Shown here: positions 50,991 through 63,060 of the stretch, one piece after another
Numbering within the stretch: position 1 is the first letter of the stretch
Layout of the letters: each line of letters begins with the position of its first letter
Source: Lineus longissimus
Taxonomy: Eukaryota; Nemertea; Pilidiophora; Heteronemertea; Lineidae
NCBI RefSeq assembly: GCF_910592395.1
Contig: NC_088309.1
Location: forward strand, 622,501-686,500
Length of the DNA: 64,000 nucleotides
Reading direction: 5' to 3'
The notes under the pieces: generated by a model
What the model was told of the DNA's origin: nothing
The model's database searches: none
The model's input: the letters and a program-made list of their open reading frames with translations, nothing else
Made by a program: the position numbers and the translations under genes

Positions 50991-52839
50991 GGTATAACGA
51001 ATTCAACGGAACCAATGAAAATCATGCCGTCGAAGCTGGTGCTTTAATTAACCGTCTTTACCCCAGCCCACCTATAGATTGTACCAATATTACTATAAAG
51101 AACGATTGCGAATACAATAAAAGGAACGTGGCGATATGTAAAGGTGAAAGACTGTTTGTGATCTTTTTGTGTTTGATCGGCCGGCCGACAGGAGAAACAT
51201 CGTTAGGTCCAGTTGTCACAACTATTACGATTTGAAAGAAGATGACGATAGATTGTAAACAGGCCTTGCATGTAATGACAATGAGATCAAACTTAATGGG
51301 TGACCAAACATTTGCCGTTTCACGTCTTAAAGACCCTGAACTATTTTGCCTATAAATCGTATACTATATTTGCATTAAATCATATGATATACATGTATTT
51401 GTCAAATAATATATTTGCAATTGGTGAGCTGTAGAGCTATATTCCACTGCCTACGTTTGTATATACAACGTAGTTTAATAGTAGATTTGTTAGAAGGGTA
51501 GCAAGAACTACTGCTGACTTCATCACTGTGTTGTCAGTTGCTGTACATAATATTAAAGGAGTAAGCGGATTATCCCTTCAATTTATTTGTTCTTCTCCTG
51601 TTTCATGAGTAGAATTTGGTGATGAAACTATGACTGTGTTGTGGAAGGTGGTGACATGGCAGCTGACAGTATGGAACGCTGTTGATTAGCCACCTATACT
51701 CCTTTGAGCGGGCGGTTCTGAGCTGCATCAGACAATCTCAACTATTTCCACTTACGCCATCTACAACTACATTTGTATAGAGGCTGTCAGTCACTTTGAC
51801 CTTGACTGTGCATGCTGTAAATACATATCATGTAGTTTCTTTAATGAAATAAACATCCAAGAGCTGAATTCCGAGTTGGTTGTTTCTGGTATGCAACAGA
51901 CACTTCTTGCGGTGACGGTGTAGAAGTTTAAAATGTCCCTGGATAGAATGTCCGGGGAGCGAAGGATTCTCTTAGCTTTGGCGGGAATGGCCTCCACAGA
52001 TAGAACCATCATAATCTGTCAGAATACAATAGGACTGGGCACGTTTTCCATGAGTACGGTTTCCTCCTCTACACCGTACGGCCTTGGCCGAAATGGTAAA
52101 TACGCAATGTACGTCATTGTCAGTTCAAGTCAGTGTGTGTGATTTTGACAATATGCAGGTTTCGGCAGCTATACGACTGACGAAATACGAAGTGCAAGGA
52201 TCTATGGAATAATCTAGTCCTAAGCTAATTCATTAATGCGACACTCGTAAATCATCTTTTGTCCGATGTTGTAGGAGTAATCGGCTAAATTTTTGAAAAT
52301 CGCCAATGAAATGCATTTACAAACTTTGCCCTTCGCAGCTCTTCGTAAGGCTTGCGAAACCTGCCTTGTACATGTATATATTTCTATGGCCATATAGCTC
52401 CGTTCATGTGCATGTTATGCAATAGCCCAGACCCACCTTAGACAATACCATCCAATTGGTCTAATGACATAACAATACAAGTTGGTGCTAAGCCGCCGGC
52501 CTGTCTTTCGCGGGGTGAGGAATAGTGCACGGATGGTGTGACGTCAAATGTATTGTCTTCGGTCATGATCGGTCTCGGTTGATTTGAACGCAAGTCAGTT
52601 GGTGTGTGAGTGAACTGCGCAGAACATCGCTGGAAAACTTTTTCCGATTTCAAAGGTAAAATTCCCTTCAACATTTCGGAAATCAAGTTAAAAGAGCTGC
52701 AGCAGAAGGTAGGGCCCAGTATCTATGATTGATAATTGTTTGAATTGGTTTCAACAGGTTTTTATTGCTGTAAAAGTAATGCAGTCGAGCCGAGAATGAA
52801 CTCCGGAGTGAGAAATTTCAGTCGCAAATTCACGGTAAA
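50991..52839. other. intergenic sequence, no gene seen
   Basis: Part of the gap between RANBP1 and TRMT2A. I find no coding exon with matching splice sites. It contains the dispersed repeat at 51926-51980. Potential 5' splice sites at about 52655 (aaag|gtaaaa) and 52834 (cacg|gtaaag) could belong to untranslated upstream exons of TRMT2A. Confidence 0.35.
51926..51980 (+). repeat. interspersed repeat fragment (partner at 20908)
   Basis: Begins tagaagtttaaaatgtccct and matches 20908-20960 with scattered substitutions. Class unknown. Confidence 0.5.
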
Positions 52840-53667
52840 GCAGGACTTATGTGCATGACTGGAAGGCTTTTGACCTCCAAACCTTGTCATATGATTTTTC
52901 AAAAAATGCTTTAAATTTAAACAATCATTCACGTGGCTCCACTATCCCGACTGTGGTGTAGCACCCGACTGTAACTGGCATGAATAGGGAATACGCTGGT
53001 TATGGATGTCAGATCGTGGTTCCTTGACAATTGCAAACAATTTCACTGGACGTAACCCACGCGGCGACACCAAGGACCGCTGGCTGATCTATTGATATGT
53101 TCGCAGAAGGGTGTCAAAGTCGGGGAGACGAAGAGCCACTCGTCTCTTGTAGGGGGTTCATTGAAAGTGTTTGCATTTGTTAGCCTATAAACACAAGATT
53201 TTAATCCTTCAGTCCCGTGTTTGGCGGAGAAACTAATCTTACAGAAGGCCCAGTCATATTTCGTCATTGACGGTATCTCTGGGAGGCCCTGTGTGCCGTT
53301 GATCCAATATTCATTGAGGCTGTTGGAGAGACTTCTTGTCTGAGCAGTACCATTCCGCCCCCTCTAAGGCATACAATGGTAACTTATAAACTCAAGATTT
53401 TAATCCCTGTCATACACAATTCCCAACCTACTCGTCAGCCAGCTGACAGATTCCCTGGGTCGAACGTGTTACTGTGATGTTTTCGAAGAGATACTTGTGG
53501 CTGTTGGAGAGACTTCTTGTCTAAACAGTACCATTCTGCCCTCTCTAAGGCATACAGTGGTAACTTATCAATCAACTGCGAAATGATCGCAGATTGAATA
53601 CAGTGAGTTAATCATTCAAACAATATCAAATGTAACCATGATGATACTTTTTACTGGGTGACCCATG
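52840..53667 (+). repeat. tandem duplication, copy A (828 bp)
   Basis: Nearly identical to 53916-54767. The two differ by single substitutions, a one-base length change in an A run and a 25-bp insertion in copy B. Each copy also has an internal weaker repeat (gttggagagacttcttgtct with the phrase ctaaggcatacaatggtaac, twice per copy about 180 bp apart). The 74-codon minus-strand frame at 53043-53267 is identical in both copies but has no coding signature. Confidence 0.93.
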
Positions 53668-53915
53668 CCTGTTGGATGTTTGATCCAACATACTTTGAGG
53701 CGGTTGGCGATCATTCTAGTCTATTGTTTGCAAGCATAGCGCCTCTTGTGATTTAAAGGTAAGGAGGCATGACCAAAAGTGGTCAGCATGTTATTGCCAG
53801 GCAAGTAGATTCGGTAATTCTATTCAAACTTGGATTGTAATTGGTGTCGTATCAAAGGGAAGCTTTCACTGTGGTCAAAGCACTGAGAGTCTCCCTCCAA
53901 GGTAAGTTTAGGAAG

Positions 53916-54767
53916 GCAGGACTTATGTGCATGACTGGAAGGCTTTTGAGCTCCAAACCTTGTCATATGATTTTTCAAAAATGCTTTAAATTTAAACAAT
54001 CATTCACTTGGCTCCACTATCCCGACTGTGGTGTAGCACCCGACTGTAACTGGCATGAATAGGGTATACGCTGGTTATGGATGTCAGATCGTGGTTCCTT
54101 GACAATTGCAAACAATTTCACTGGACGTAACCCACGCGGCGACACCAAGGACCGCTGGCTGATCTATTGATATGTTCGCAGAAGGGTGTCAAAGTCGGGG
54201 AGACGAAGAGCCACTCGTCTCTTGTAGGGGGTTCATTGAAAGTGTTTGCATTTGTTAGCCTATAAACACAAGATTTTAATCCTTCAGTCCCGTGTTTGGC
54301 GGAGAAACTAATCTTACAGAAGGCCCAGTCATATTTCGTCATTGACGGTATCTCTGGGAGGCCCTGTGTGCCGTTGATCCAATATTCATTGAGGCTGTTG
54401 GAGAGACTTCTTGTCTGAGCAGTACCATTCCGCCCCCTCTAAGGCATACAATGGTAACTTATAAACACAAGATTTTAATCCCTGTCTCGGGTGTCTTTGA
54501 GAGAGCTGATCATACACAATTCCCAACCAACTCGTCACCCAGCTGACAGATTCCCTGGGTCGAACGTGTTACTGTGATGTTTTCGAAGAGATACTTGTGG
54601 CTGTTGGAGAGACTTCTTGTCCAAACAGTACCATTCTGCCCTCTCTAAGGCATACAGTGGTAACTAATACATTAACTGCGAAATGAACGCAGGTTGAATA
54701 CAGTGAGTTAATTATTCGAACAATATCAAATGTAACCATGATGATACTTTTTACTGGGTGACCCATG
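53916..54767 (+). repeat. tandem duplication, copy B (852 bp)
   Basis: Second copy of 52840-53667, separated from it by about 250 bp of unrelated sequence. It holds the extra 25-bp segment at about 54486-54510 (ctcgggtgtctttgagagag plus ctgat). Just upstream is a consensus-like 5' splice site (ccaag|gtaagt at about 53902). Confidence 0.93.
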
Positions 54768-56218
54768 GAAAGTATGGTATTAAGGAAATCTTGCTTTTTA
54801 TAAACATGACCCTGAAACCCACCTTAACCTTTATCTGTCTCATAATTTCAGAGGCTTAGCCCAAGGATGAGTCCGATCCACGAGATGTGAGAGGACGAAT
54901 GTTGTCAGTCTTCAGCAGCAGTGCCCAGCAGTCCAGTGGCAGTGCCCAGCAGTCCTAGGCCAGCAGCTCAAACCGGTAGGAATAGGTAGAATCCGTACAT
55001 AGAAAACAACTTCTGCTAGAATGAGAAAAAGTCCCCCTGATGCAGTTAATGGTATTTCGCCGTGCAAGCAAAAGAAACAGCTAGCCAAATGAGAAACACG
55101 GGTGTCTAGTGATGGTCTGTTCGATAGACTCAGGCTAATAAATGCAATCCGTGTACAATTGGGCCATGTACTGTAGAACAAATTCACATATTAGACTGGG
55201 GAGACTGATCGTTGGGGGGGGGGGGGGGGATACCAAATACATGACGATTGAATAATTGTTTCTATTCTCCCAAATCTGCAAGTCTGCTCCCAGTTGCGCT
55301 AGAATAAGTTTTGAACTAACACTCCATAACCCTTATATGGATATATTTTCTCTCATCTTCAGAGGGATGGACCGACTCCCTTCCCTTCCTACTTGACAAC
55401 ATCACAACAAGTAGTACACTTGGGCCATGTGAGTATGTAAATTGGCTGTACTGTTGACCAATCAGAAAGCTCGAAATAAATCTTATGACTATCCTGTATG
55501 GGAATTGTAAATTCGCTCCCGGGATGCGTTCTCAATCTCCAACAAAAAGGCCAAGGGAGCGAAACGACTGGGTGCGAAAAGGTCAAGGACCGAAACAACC
55601 GCAATCGATCGCTGGATTGGTATGTATAAACTTAGAGTAAAGTCTGGTTACTCTAAGGTATAAAGCACGTGCGTTGAAATAGGTTATGATATTTACATCC
55701 ATCCATCATGAGCCTTTTAAGAGCAGAATCCTGGATCTGGAGCCCCAAAACAATACCCTTGCATTATCCTGATCCACGCTTTCCATTATGATAATCGACA
55801 AGCCTACAGGCGGGAGAGGTTCATAACTCTGGTGGCATGCTTTTTGACTGTATTCCCCTTTAGCACCCCCAGGCTCTCACAAAAATAATGGGCACTGTTC
55901 TGGATGCATCAATCAAAGTCTTGGTCAAGCTCAAAGACACCGAGCATTGGTTGCCGTCTTTGTCGAACGTTGTGCGAAATTGTGTATAGCCTGCGGTTTA
56001 TCGCCATACGTCATGACGTTAATTCCCTTTAAAGTGGCGATATAGCGCACAATCTTTTCACGATGTGGCGATACAAATTACAATATTGTGCAACGTCACT
56101 TGACATCTCGGAGCACTACTTCTGGCAACTGTAAAAAAAACATCCAACTCGACCACTGATAATGATGCTCATTACTGTTTGTGTCTATTTGTTTAAATTG
56201 TTTCATAACTATTTTCAG
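54768..56218. other. intergenic sequence upstream of TRMT2A
   Basis: No protein gene recognised. It contains acceptor-like sites at 54851 (ataatttcag) and 55362 (catcttcag); the second is followed 66 nt later by a strong donor (catgtgagt). It also has a G15 run at about 55206-55220. These may be untranslated exons of TRMT2A or of a non-coding RNA. Confidence 0.35.
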
Positions 56219-56243
56219 GGTTTCAGTTTTTAAGTCGTAAGTT

Positions 56244-59200
56244 ATGGAGGCTGTCAATTCAATTACAGCTGGAACCGAGATGGTCCAGGAAAAAGCTCTG
56301 TGCCCCGAGGATGATGCTGAGATGATAGAAAAGGAAGCCCTCTCTGACGTTATTGAGGCTGAAGTAAAAACAGATGATGGACCCAGTTCAGTTCATCCTG
56401 TGGAATCTGGTGATCAGCCGACTCCAAAAAATGAAGGAAACCCTGATTCGGAGATGAACGAGTATTCTTATCTTGATCGAGAAGGTTTCACGTCCGAGCT
56501 CTTTAAAGTAAAGCTGACCAACCTAACAAGGCATGTGAGTTATTCAAGTCTCAAGAAACATGTCTCGGCAATGAAATTGCAACCAAGAAAGATCAAGATC
56601 TTCAATAATGATGATGGTGGTGGTGGAGCGTTTGCCTTGGTAACCTTTGCTGATGAGAAGAAACGTGATGAGGCGATTACGGTGTTAGACGGTCATGAGT
56701 GGAAGGGACGTACGGTGGCTGCAAAGAAGGCCAAACCTAAACCTGACCCTCTGTGGCGAAAGAGGAAAGGTCAAGCACCTGGTGGTGAGGATGAACCCAT
56801 TGCGAAGAAGGAGAGGAATTCAGAAGATGATCTGCCTCCAGACATCAGGCTCAAAAATAGTGTTATCCCACTTTGGAACCTCTCCTACGAGGATCAACTG
56901 AAGGAAAAGACCAAGTCGATGGAAACATTTATAAAGAAACTTGGACGAAATATGGACAAACTTAATAAGAATCTTTCTAAGTGGGTCGCTCAACAGCGTG
57001 CGGCTAATGGGAGTTTGTGTTGTAAGCTAGAGCAGGTTAAACCATCTCCAATTCAAGATGGCTATCGGAATAAATCTGAGTTCACAATTGGAAAGTCCGC
57101 TGACGGCAATGAAAGGATTGTTGGCTTCAGATATGGCAAATATCGCGCTGGTACATGCAGTGTAGGAGAGCCTTCACCGTGTCGGAACATCTCCGAGAAG
57201 TCACTCGAGCTTACTCAAGCCTTTCAGAGGTTTGTGCAATCACAGAAATGGGATGTTTACAATCCGGCGACTTCTGAAGGTCACTGGAGGATGCTGTTGG
57301 TCCGGACAACATGCGTTGGTGACATGTTAGCGTGTGCTGAGTTCCATCCCCAGGGTATGACACAGGTATGTTCTCAATGGCTGTGGGGAAAGGTGTTGAC
57401 AGTCACTTTCAACATGAGTAAAGACCTAGTTGACTTTTGTGTAGCAGCAACAAACCTACCGGGTTGGTATGACTACTGGTCTACTTGTCAAGAGGGCTGA
57501 AACATCAGTGCGGACACCTCTGACGCCCACGTTTGATTCATCAATCAAAGGTCACTCATGCGATGGAGGGCGACTCTCTTTGACGGCATACTTGGTTCTC
57601 CTTCGACAAAACAAGAAGTGCTAGTTTGAATCCATTGATTATGATGTGCATTCCTGGCTTTTTACACAATCTGTCTAATGAGACTGCAAAGAGCTCACAC
57701 AGTGGGCAAACGTGTGGCCTGTTGTCATTGTCACTGTGATTGTATCTATTTGTTGTTTCAGGATGAGCTTGCGACTGTGAAAGAAGACCTGAAGCAGTAT
57801 TTCACAACTGGACCTGGAGGAACTGCTGGAGTCACTGGAATGTTCTTTCATCTCAGTACTGAAAAGTAAGTGGTCATCATCGCGAAACCTTTCACTAAGA
57901 TGTTACCTTATCATGTTCAGTGTACATTAAGATCAGGAAGACACCCTATTTTAGCCATCCAGAAACAGCATGATGTTTTCATAATGTTGACATCAACCTT
58001 GTGGTAAATGTATTTCACGCTCTTTTCATCTTTTCTTTGCAGAATAACTGGTGCTGGTGGAAAGTTGAAACGAGAACTCTTATTTGGAAAACCAGTAAGT
58101 GCATGTATTGTCATTTTATTTCAGTTTCTAGATATCTTGTGGATGGAATTGAAAACATGTGATCCAAAACATCCAGAAACTATCAACTTTTAGAGTAAAG
58201 AAGTCTAGCAAACTGCCAAAATTGCAACTTTTATGGGCGGGAAATATCAATACAAGGGACACATTTTTGCTGCATATCGCCTTGACGTTTCATGACGATT
58301 AGCTTTCATTTCTTTTATAGCACATACAAGAAAAACTTCTTGAAATGACATTCCAGATCTCACCTGATGCTTTTTTCCAAGGTAAGCCCTTGATGTTGAA
58401 TAGAGCCCTCAATTATTCAGAGGTAATCACGAGTCATGGTACCCCTTCGATTGGTGAACCCGCTCCCATTACACTCCTATAATGTCATTAATTATGAGCC
58501 AAGAGTCTCACGCTGACACTTGGGTTTGAACCAGGGACCTTATGACCTCTAGTCAGAGTCCTGAGCCACTACACGATGTCTCCTCTTGACAGTGTATATG
58601 GTAAGGTGGTACAGTAAAACCTCCGTATACAATTATAGTCTCGGGATGTAGTTCATGTACTGCCTGCCATTTTCTATCCTGTTGGGGCTAGAATGTTACC
58701 AGGGGTGTAACTGTTCCACTTTGATGACAGTATTGCTTGTTTCAGTGAACACCCAAGGAGCTGAGGTCCTCTATTCAACCATCAACAGCTGGTGCAATAT
58801 CGATGCAGGTGCTACTGTTCTTGACGTCTGCTGTGGTACGGGGACTATCGGTCTCACCATGGCGAAGCATGTGAAGAAGGTGATTGGGATTGATATCTGC
58901 CAGGAGGCCATCAATGATGCTAAAGTGAATGCAGGCCTGAACGGTGAGTTCGACAACTTGTATTGTCTTGTCAACGTTACATGGCATCCTCATTAATCTG
59001 CAGATGTCAACTACATGGTGCGATTCTTTATCACCAGAAGTTCATCCAAGTGATGTGTGATAAAGCACATCCACCTCTTATCCTGCTGAAGCTCCCCCTA
59101 TTTCACAAGGAATTGTTGTGGCCAGAATGGCCCGTATTACATTATTTAAACCAAATTGCTCCAACGAAGTGTTTCATTTTGGTCGCCGGGTAAGCTGGGC

Positions 59201-60495
59201 TTGATGAGCTGGTTTCTCTCGCAGGTGTGAAGAATGTTGAGTACCACTGTGGAAAGGCTGAAGACGTCCTACCGGAGGTGATTCGGAATCTCTTCACGAG
59301 GGACATCATAGCAGTCGTTGATCCACCTAGAGCTGGGCTCCGTAAGTGTGTAAGGCCGAAGTTACATAGACCTCATTCGTTCATTTCCCAGGACTCATTT
59401 TCCCCTTTTGCTTTCTTTCCCCTGTGAATGCACGGCCTTGTGGCGTGCATTCACCGAGGAATGAAAGAAAAACCCGGAAAGTGACTCGTGGTAAATGAAC
59501 AAATGAGGTCTATGTAACTTCGGCCTTATACTCCTTTGAGGACTTTGAAGCAGAGCCACGATGGCAGAGTTTGGAACAAAATGTCCTGACTTTGTGTCTG
59601 GTTACACATCTGCATGAATGAGTACTGTAGCCAAGTGTGGTGTGCTAATACGTAACCGGATACAAAATCTACAGAATCTCAAAACATCAATCATTACGTT
59701 GATTCAAAGGAGTTTTCAAGTGAATTTTCTATATTGTTCACTTCACCTTCGATGTTGTTGCATTTCTCTTATCATCGGCCCACTGTGTTGTGAATAGGAA
59801 CAATTCCTTCATTCAGATACGATTATCTTTCAGACCAGCGTGTGATTCAATCTATCAGAAGATATGGTGCCATAGACAGACTTATTTACGTCTCCTGCAA
59901 CCCACCATCTGCCATGCAAAACTTTGAAGAGTAAGTGTTTTGATGTTGTCTTGAACGAAATCATGTTGGGCTGGAATAGTCCAAAACTGCATTTTCTCAC
60001 ACCCGCAGACTCAGATCACCAAGCGACCATAAGTTACTGCTGTGGTAACTTGGCATACATTATAAGAATGACTTTCATTAAGCCTTGATCAGGTAATTTG
60101 CCTCCGTTAGGTCTAGTATTTGTTGAGAAATGACTTGTTCAATATTTGTTCATTCCAGTCTGATGCGGCCAGAGTCGAAGAGGATCAAGGGTAAACCGTT
60201 TGTTGCCATACGTGCCATACCGGTTGATCTCTTCCCTCACACGATGCATTGCGAGTTGGTCGTCTTATTCGAACGATACAGTGACAAGCTTTTAACGTCT
60301 TCAGTAGAGACACAACCACTTGTAAAGTCTGACCTCTCACAGCAAACTGCTCAGCCAGACTCGACAGTACATGCTGCTCAGTTACAGTCGGACATTACTG
60401 AACAGAGTTCCCAGTTAAAATCGGACTCGACACAACAAGGTTCTCTGACGGCGCAAGCGAGCCAGTCACAGTCCGACTCGGCCGGACGTGATTGA
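56244..60495 (+). CDS. TRMT2A: tRNA (uracil-5-)-methyltransferase homolog A
   Basis: SAM-dependent enzyme that makes 5-methyluridine at position 54 of cytosolic tRNAs. Length 695 aa (human 625). Coding exons: 56244-57365, 57762-57865, 58043-58094, 58321-58381, 58746-58943, 59225-59341, 59834-59930, 60159-60495; phases agree. An acceptor at 56216-56218 (ttttcag) just before the start codon shows at least one untranslated upstream exon. Domains: acidic N terminus (1-80), RRM (about 86-170), a TrmA-type central part, SAM-binding DVCCGTGTIGL (473-483), VVDPPRAGL, and the catalytic nucleophile Cys573 in YVSCNPPSAMQNFE. The C-terminal end runs on into a Ser/Gln/Thr-rich tail of about 60 residues not typical of the family. 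The paralogue TRMT2B is mitochondrial and lacks the RRM, which supports TRMT2A. The gene is head to head with RANBP1. Confidence 0.94.
58495..58590 (-). mobile_element. tRNA-derived SINE head
   Basis: The minus strand has an A-box-like TGGCTCAGGAC and, about 40 nt on, a B-box-like GGTTCAAACCC, then degenerates. It lies in the TRMT2A intron between exons encoding FFQ and VNTQ. It is not a functional tRNA: I could not form a full cloverleaf. Confidence 0.5.
59351..59528. mobile_element. 178-bp near-complete inverted repeat (foldback MITE)
   Basis: The left arm taaggccgaagttacataga continues to gaatgcacg and is mirrored by the right arm ending tctatgtaacttcggcctta. The arms are about 84 bp each with a few mismatches, around a short loop (gccttgtgg). 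It lies in a TRMT2A intron a few bases after the exon ending at 59341. Transcribed, it would form a long hairpin. Confidence 0.85.
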
Positions 60496-60579
60496 CAGTT
60501 GGAGTGAATGTCTAAATGGAGAAAGTACATAACGAACAATGTCTTTTGTAATCATTGTCTGCTTAAGGAAATGATACCA

Positions 60580-60585
60580 AATAAA
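60580..60585 (+). terminator. candidate poly(A) signal, TRMT2A
   Basis: AATAAA 85 nt after the stop codon at 60493-60495. It gives a compact 3' UTR ending before the satellite array. Confidence 0.55.
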
Positions 60586-60959
60586 GTAGAGGTATTGACT
60601 GCCTCATCTAACACTCCAAGGGTGAAGCTCAAATGTAGGCCAAAACTGAGGCCGCAGTCAAAGAGGCAGCTCCATCGGAATACCTCCAGTTCGGTATCAA
60701 TTCCTCCTGAAGTCCTACAGTGTTTTATGTATGTTATCTTCAAACACTCATCAGTAAGAGTTCAAGATTAAACTATAAAATATACAATTGGTCTTTACAT
60801 GTTATGTCTAGAATATGATTGTGTGACTTTGACGATGCAGCTGGCTCGTCATCATGCCTTGTCTTGGGAGGAGCATCAGCCTTGTTCAAGTAGCCCAAGG
60901 GCCGAACATGGGCTGAGAGTCAAGGAGTCGCAACCGGAACAAAACTGGCCTGGCTGCTC

Positions 60960-63060
60960 CACTATCCTGTTGCCAATACATGAAAGATGAGAAAGTCACA
61001 ACCAGATCAAATTGCGCCTGGCTGCTCTGGCGTGTTGCCCTTGTGGTAGGAATGGCAAGACAATCACAACCTGACCAAATTTTGCCTGGCTACTCCATGG
61101 TGAGCGAGTTGAGACAGTCGCTACCTGACCTAAATCGGACCTAACTGCTCCACTATGCTGGCATGGTAAGAGAGACGAGACAGTCATAACCTGGCCTAAT
61201 CGGACCTCACAGCTCCACCGTGTAGCCATCATGGTGAGCGAGACGAGACAGTCACTACCTGACCTAAATCGGACCTAACTGCTCCACTATGCTGGTAGCA
61301 TGGTAAGAGAGACGAGACAGTCATAACCTGGCCTAATCGGACCTCACAGCTCCACCGTGTAGCCATCATGGTGAGTGAGATGAGACAGTCACAACCTGGC
61401 CTAATCGGACTTGACTGCTCCACCGTGTAGCCATCATGGTGAGAGATGGGACAGTCACAACCTGGCCTGTTCGGACTTGACTGCTCCACTGTGTAGCCAT
61501 CATGGTGAGAGACGAGACAGTCACAACCTGACCAAATTTGGCCTGGCTACTCCATGGTGAGCGAGTTGAGACAGTCACTACCTGACCTAAATCGGACCTA
61601 ACTGCTCCACTGTGATGGTGGCATGGTAAGAGAGACGAGACAGTCATAACCTGGCATAATCGGACCTCGCAGCTCGACCAGGTTGACAGCACGGTGAGGG
61701 AGAATAGATCATGAGGTAGTCACAACCTGACCAAATTCAGCCTGGCTGCTCCACCACCGTGTTGCCAACAAGGTGAGGGACACGGGAATTCACAACCAGG
61801 CTGAAACGGGCTGGGCTGCTCCACGCTAAGGGAGATGAGAGACTCACAGCCAGATCGAATCGGATCTGGCTGCTGCAAAATGTTGACTGCATGGTGAGCG
61901 AGATGAGACAGTCACAACCTGGCCTGTTCGGACTTGACTGCTCCACCGTGTAGCCATCATGGTGAAAGAGATGAGACAGTCACAACCTGGCCTATTCGGA
62001 CGTGACTGCTCCACCGTGTAGCCATCATGGTGAGCGAGATGAAACAGTCACAACCTGGCCTAATCGGACGTGACTGCTCCACCGTGTGGCCATCATGGTG
62101 AGGGAGGTGAGACAGTCACAACCAGGCCTGTTCGGACTTGACTGCTCCACCGTGCAGCCATCATGGTGAGCGAGATGAGACAGTCACAACCTGGCCTAAT
62201 CGGACGTGACTGCTCCACCGTTGTAGCCATCATGGTGAGAGATGAGACAGACACAGCTTGACATATTCTTGCTGGGCTGCTCAAACGTGTCGCCAACATG
62301 GTGAGAGAGATGAGACAGTCACAGCTCGACATATTCTTGCTGGGTTGCTCTACTGTGTCGCCAACATGGTGAGGGAGATGAGATAATGACAACCTGGGTG
62401 CTCCACTGGCTCGGCAACAGTGTGAGAGATAAGACAATCGCAACCAGATCAAATCGGGCCTGGCTCACAGCCGTGTTGCCAACATGATGCGATGGGAGAG
62501 AAAGTTATGACCACACTGAATCGAGCCTTACTGCTTCACCGTTCTGACAACATGATAAGAGAGTTAAGGGCTGCTGCCTCATTCTGACAACTCGGTGAGG
62601 GTGATAAGACAGGTACAACCAGACCGCATCAGGCCTGACTGCTCAACTTTGTTGCCAACGTGGGTGAGTTGGGAGACGAGACAACCACAGCAACACCAAA
62701 TGGGGCCCAGCTACACCATCATGTTGGCAACATGATGAGATAGTCGCAACGAGACCTTATTGGCCTGGCTGTGTCACCGTCCTGCCACCACGGGGCGAGA
62801 GGTGTGACATCCGGGACCTCAGGCAGACCGCATTTGGCTGGACTGCGCCATCGTTTTGACAACACGGTGATGAAGATAGGACACCCGTAATCAGACTGAA
62901 TCGGGCTTGGCTTCTACTGTTTTTAGATTACAAGGAGAGGGATGAGACACCCTTACACAGTCCGAATCGAGTCTAGCTTCGGCACCGTGTTGCCAAAACA
63001 CGTAGGCCTACACGGCATGGACCGAATCGGGGTTTGCCTGTCTATGTCAAAAGAGAGTTG
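60960..63060. repeat. degenerate satellite with about 68-bp unit and dimeric higher-order repeat
   Basis: Unit of roughly 68 bp built on gagacagtcacaacctggcc, taatcggacttgactgctcc and accgtgtagccatcatggtg. Units are best preserved at about 61090-62400 and decay to both sides. From about 61105 to 61380 two unit types alternate (…ctacctgacctaaatcggac and …cataacctggcctaatcgga), giving a period near 135 bp. Minus-strand open frames of 60-119 codons here are by-products of the repeat. Confidence 0.9.

Noticed and set aside
53590-53670. Box C/D snoRNA suggested by atgatga-like sequence
   Set aside because: No matching D box (CTGA) at a suitable distance and no terminal stem.
53043-54342. Two identical 74-codon frames as a duplicated gene
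   Set aside because: Their identity follows from the recent 0.8-kb DNA duplication; no codon bias or known domain.
60996-62452. Several 60-119-codon minus-strand frames
   Set aside because: They share the same repeated peptide blocks and arise from the 68-bp satellite.
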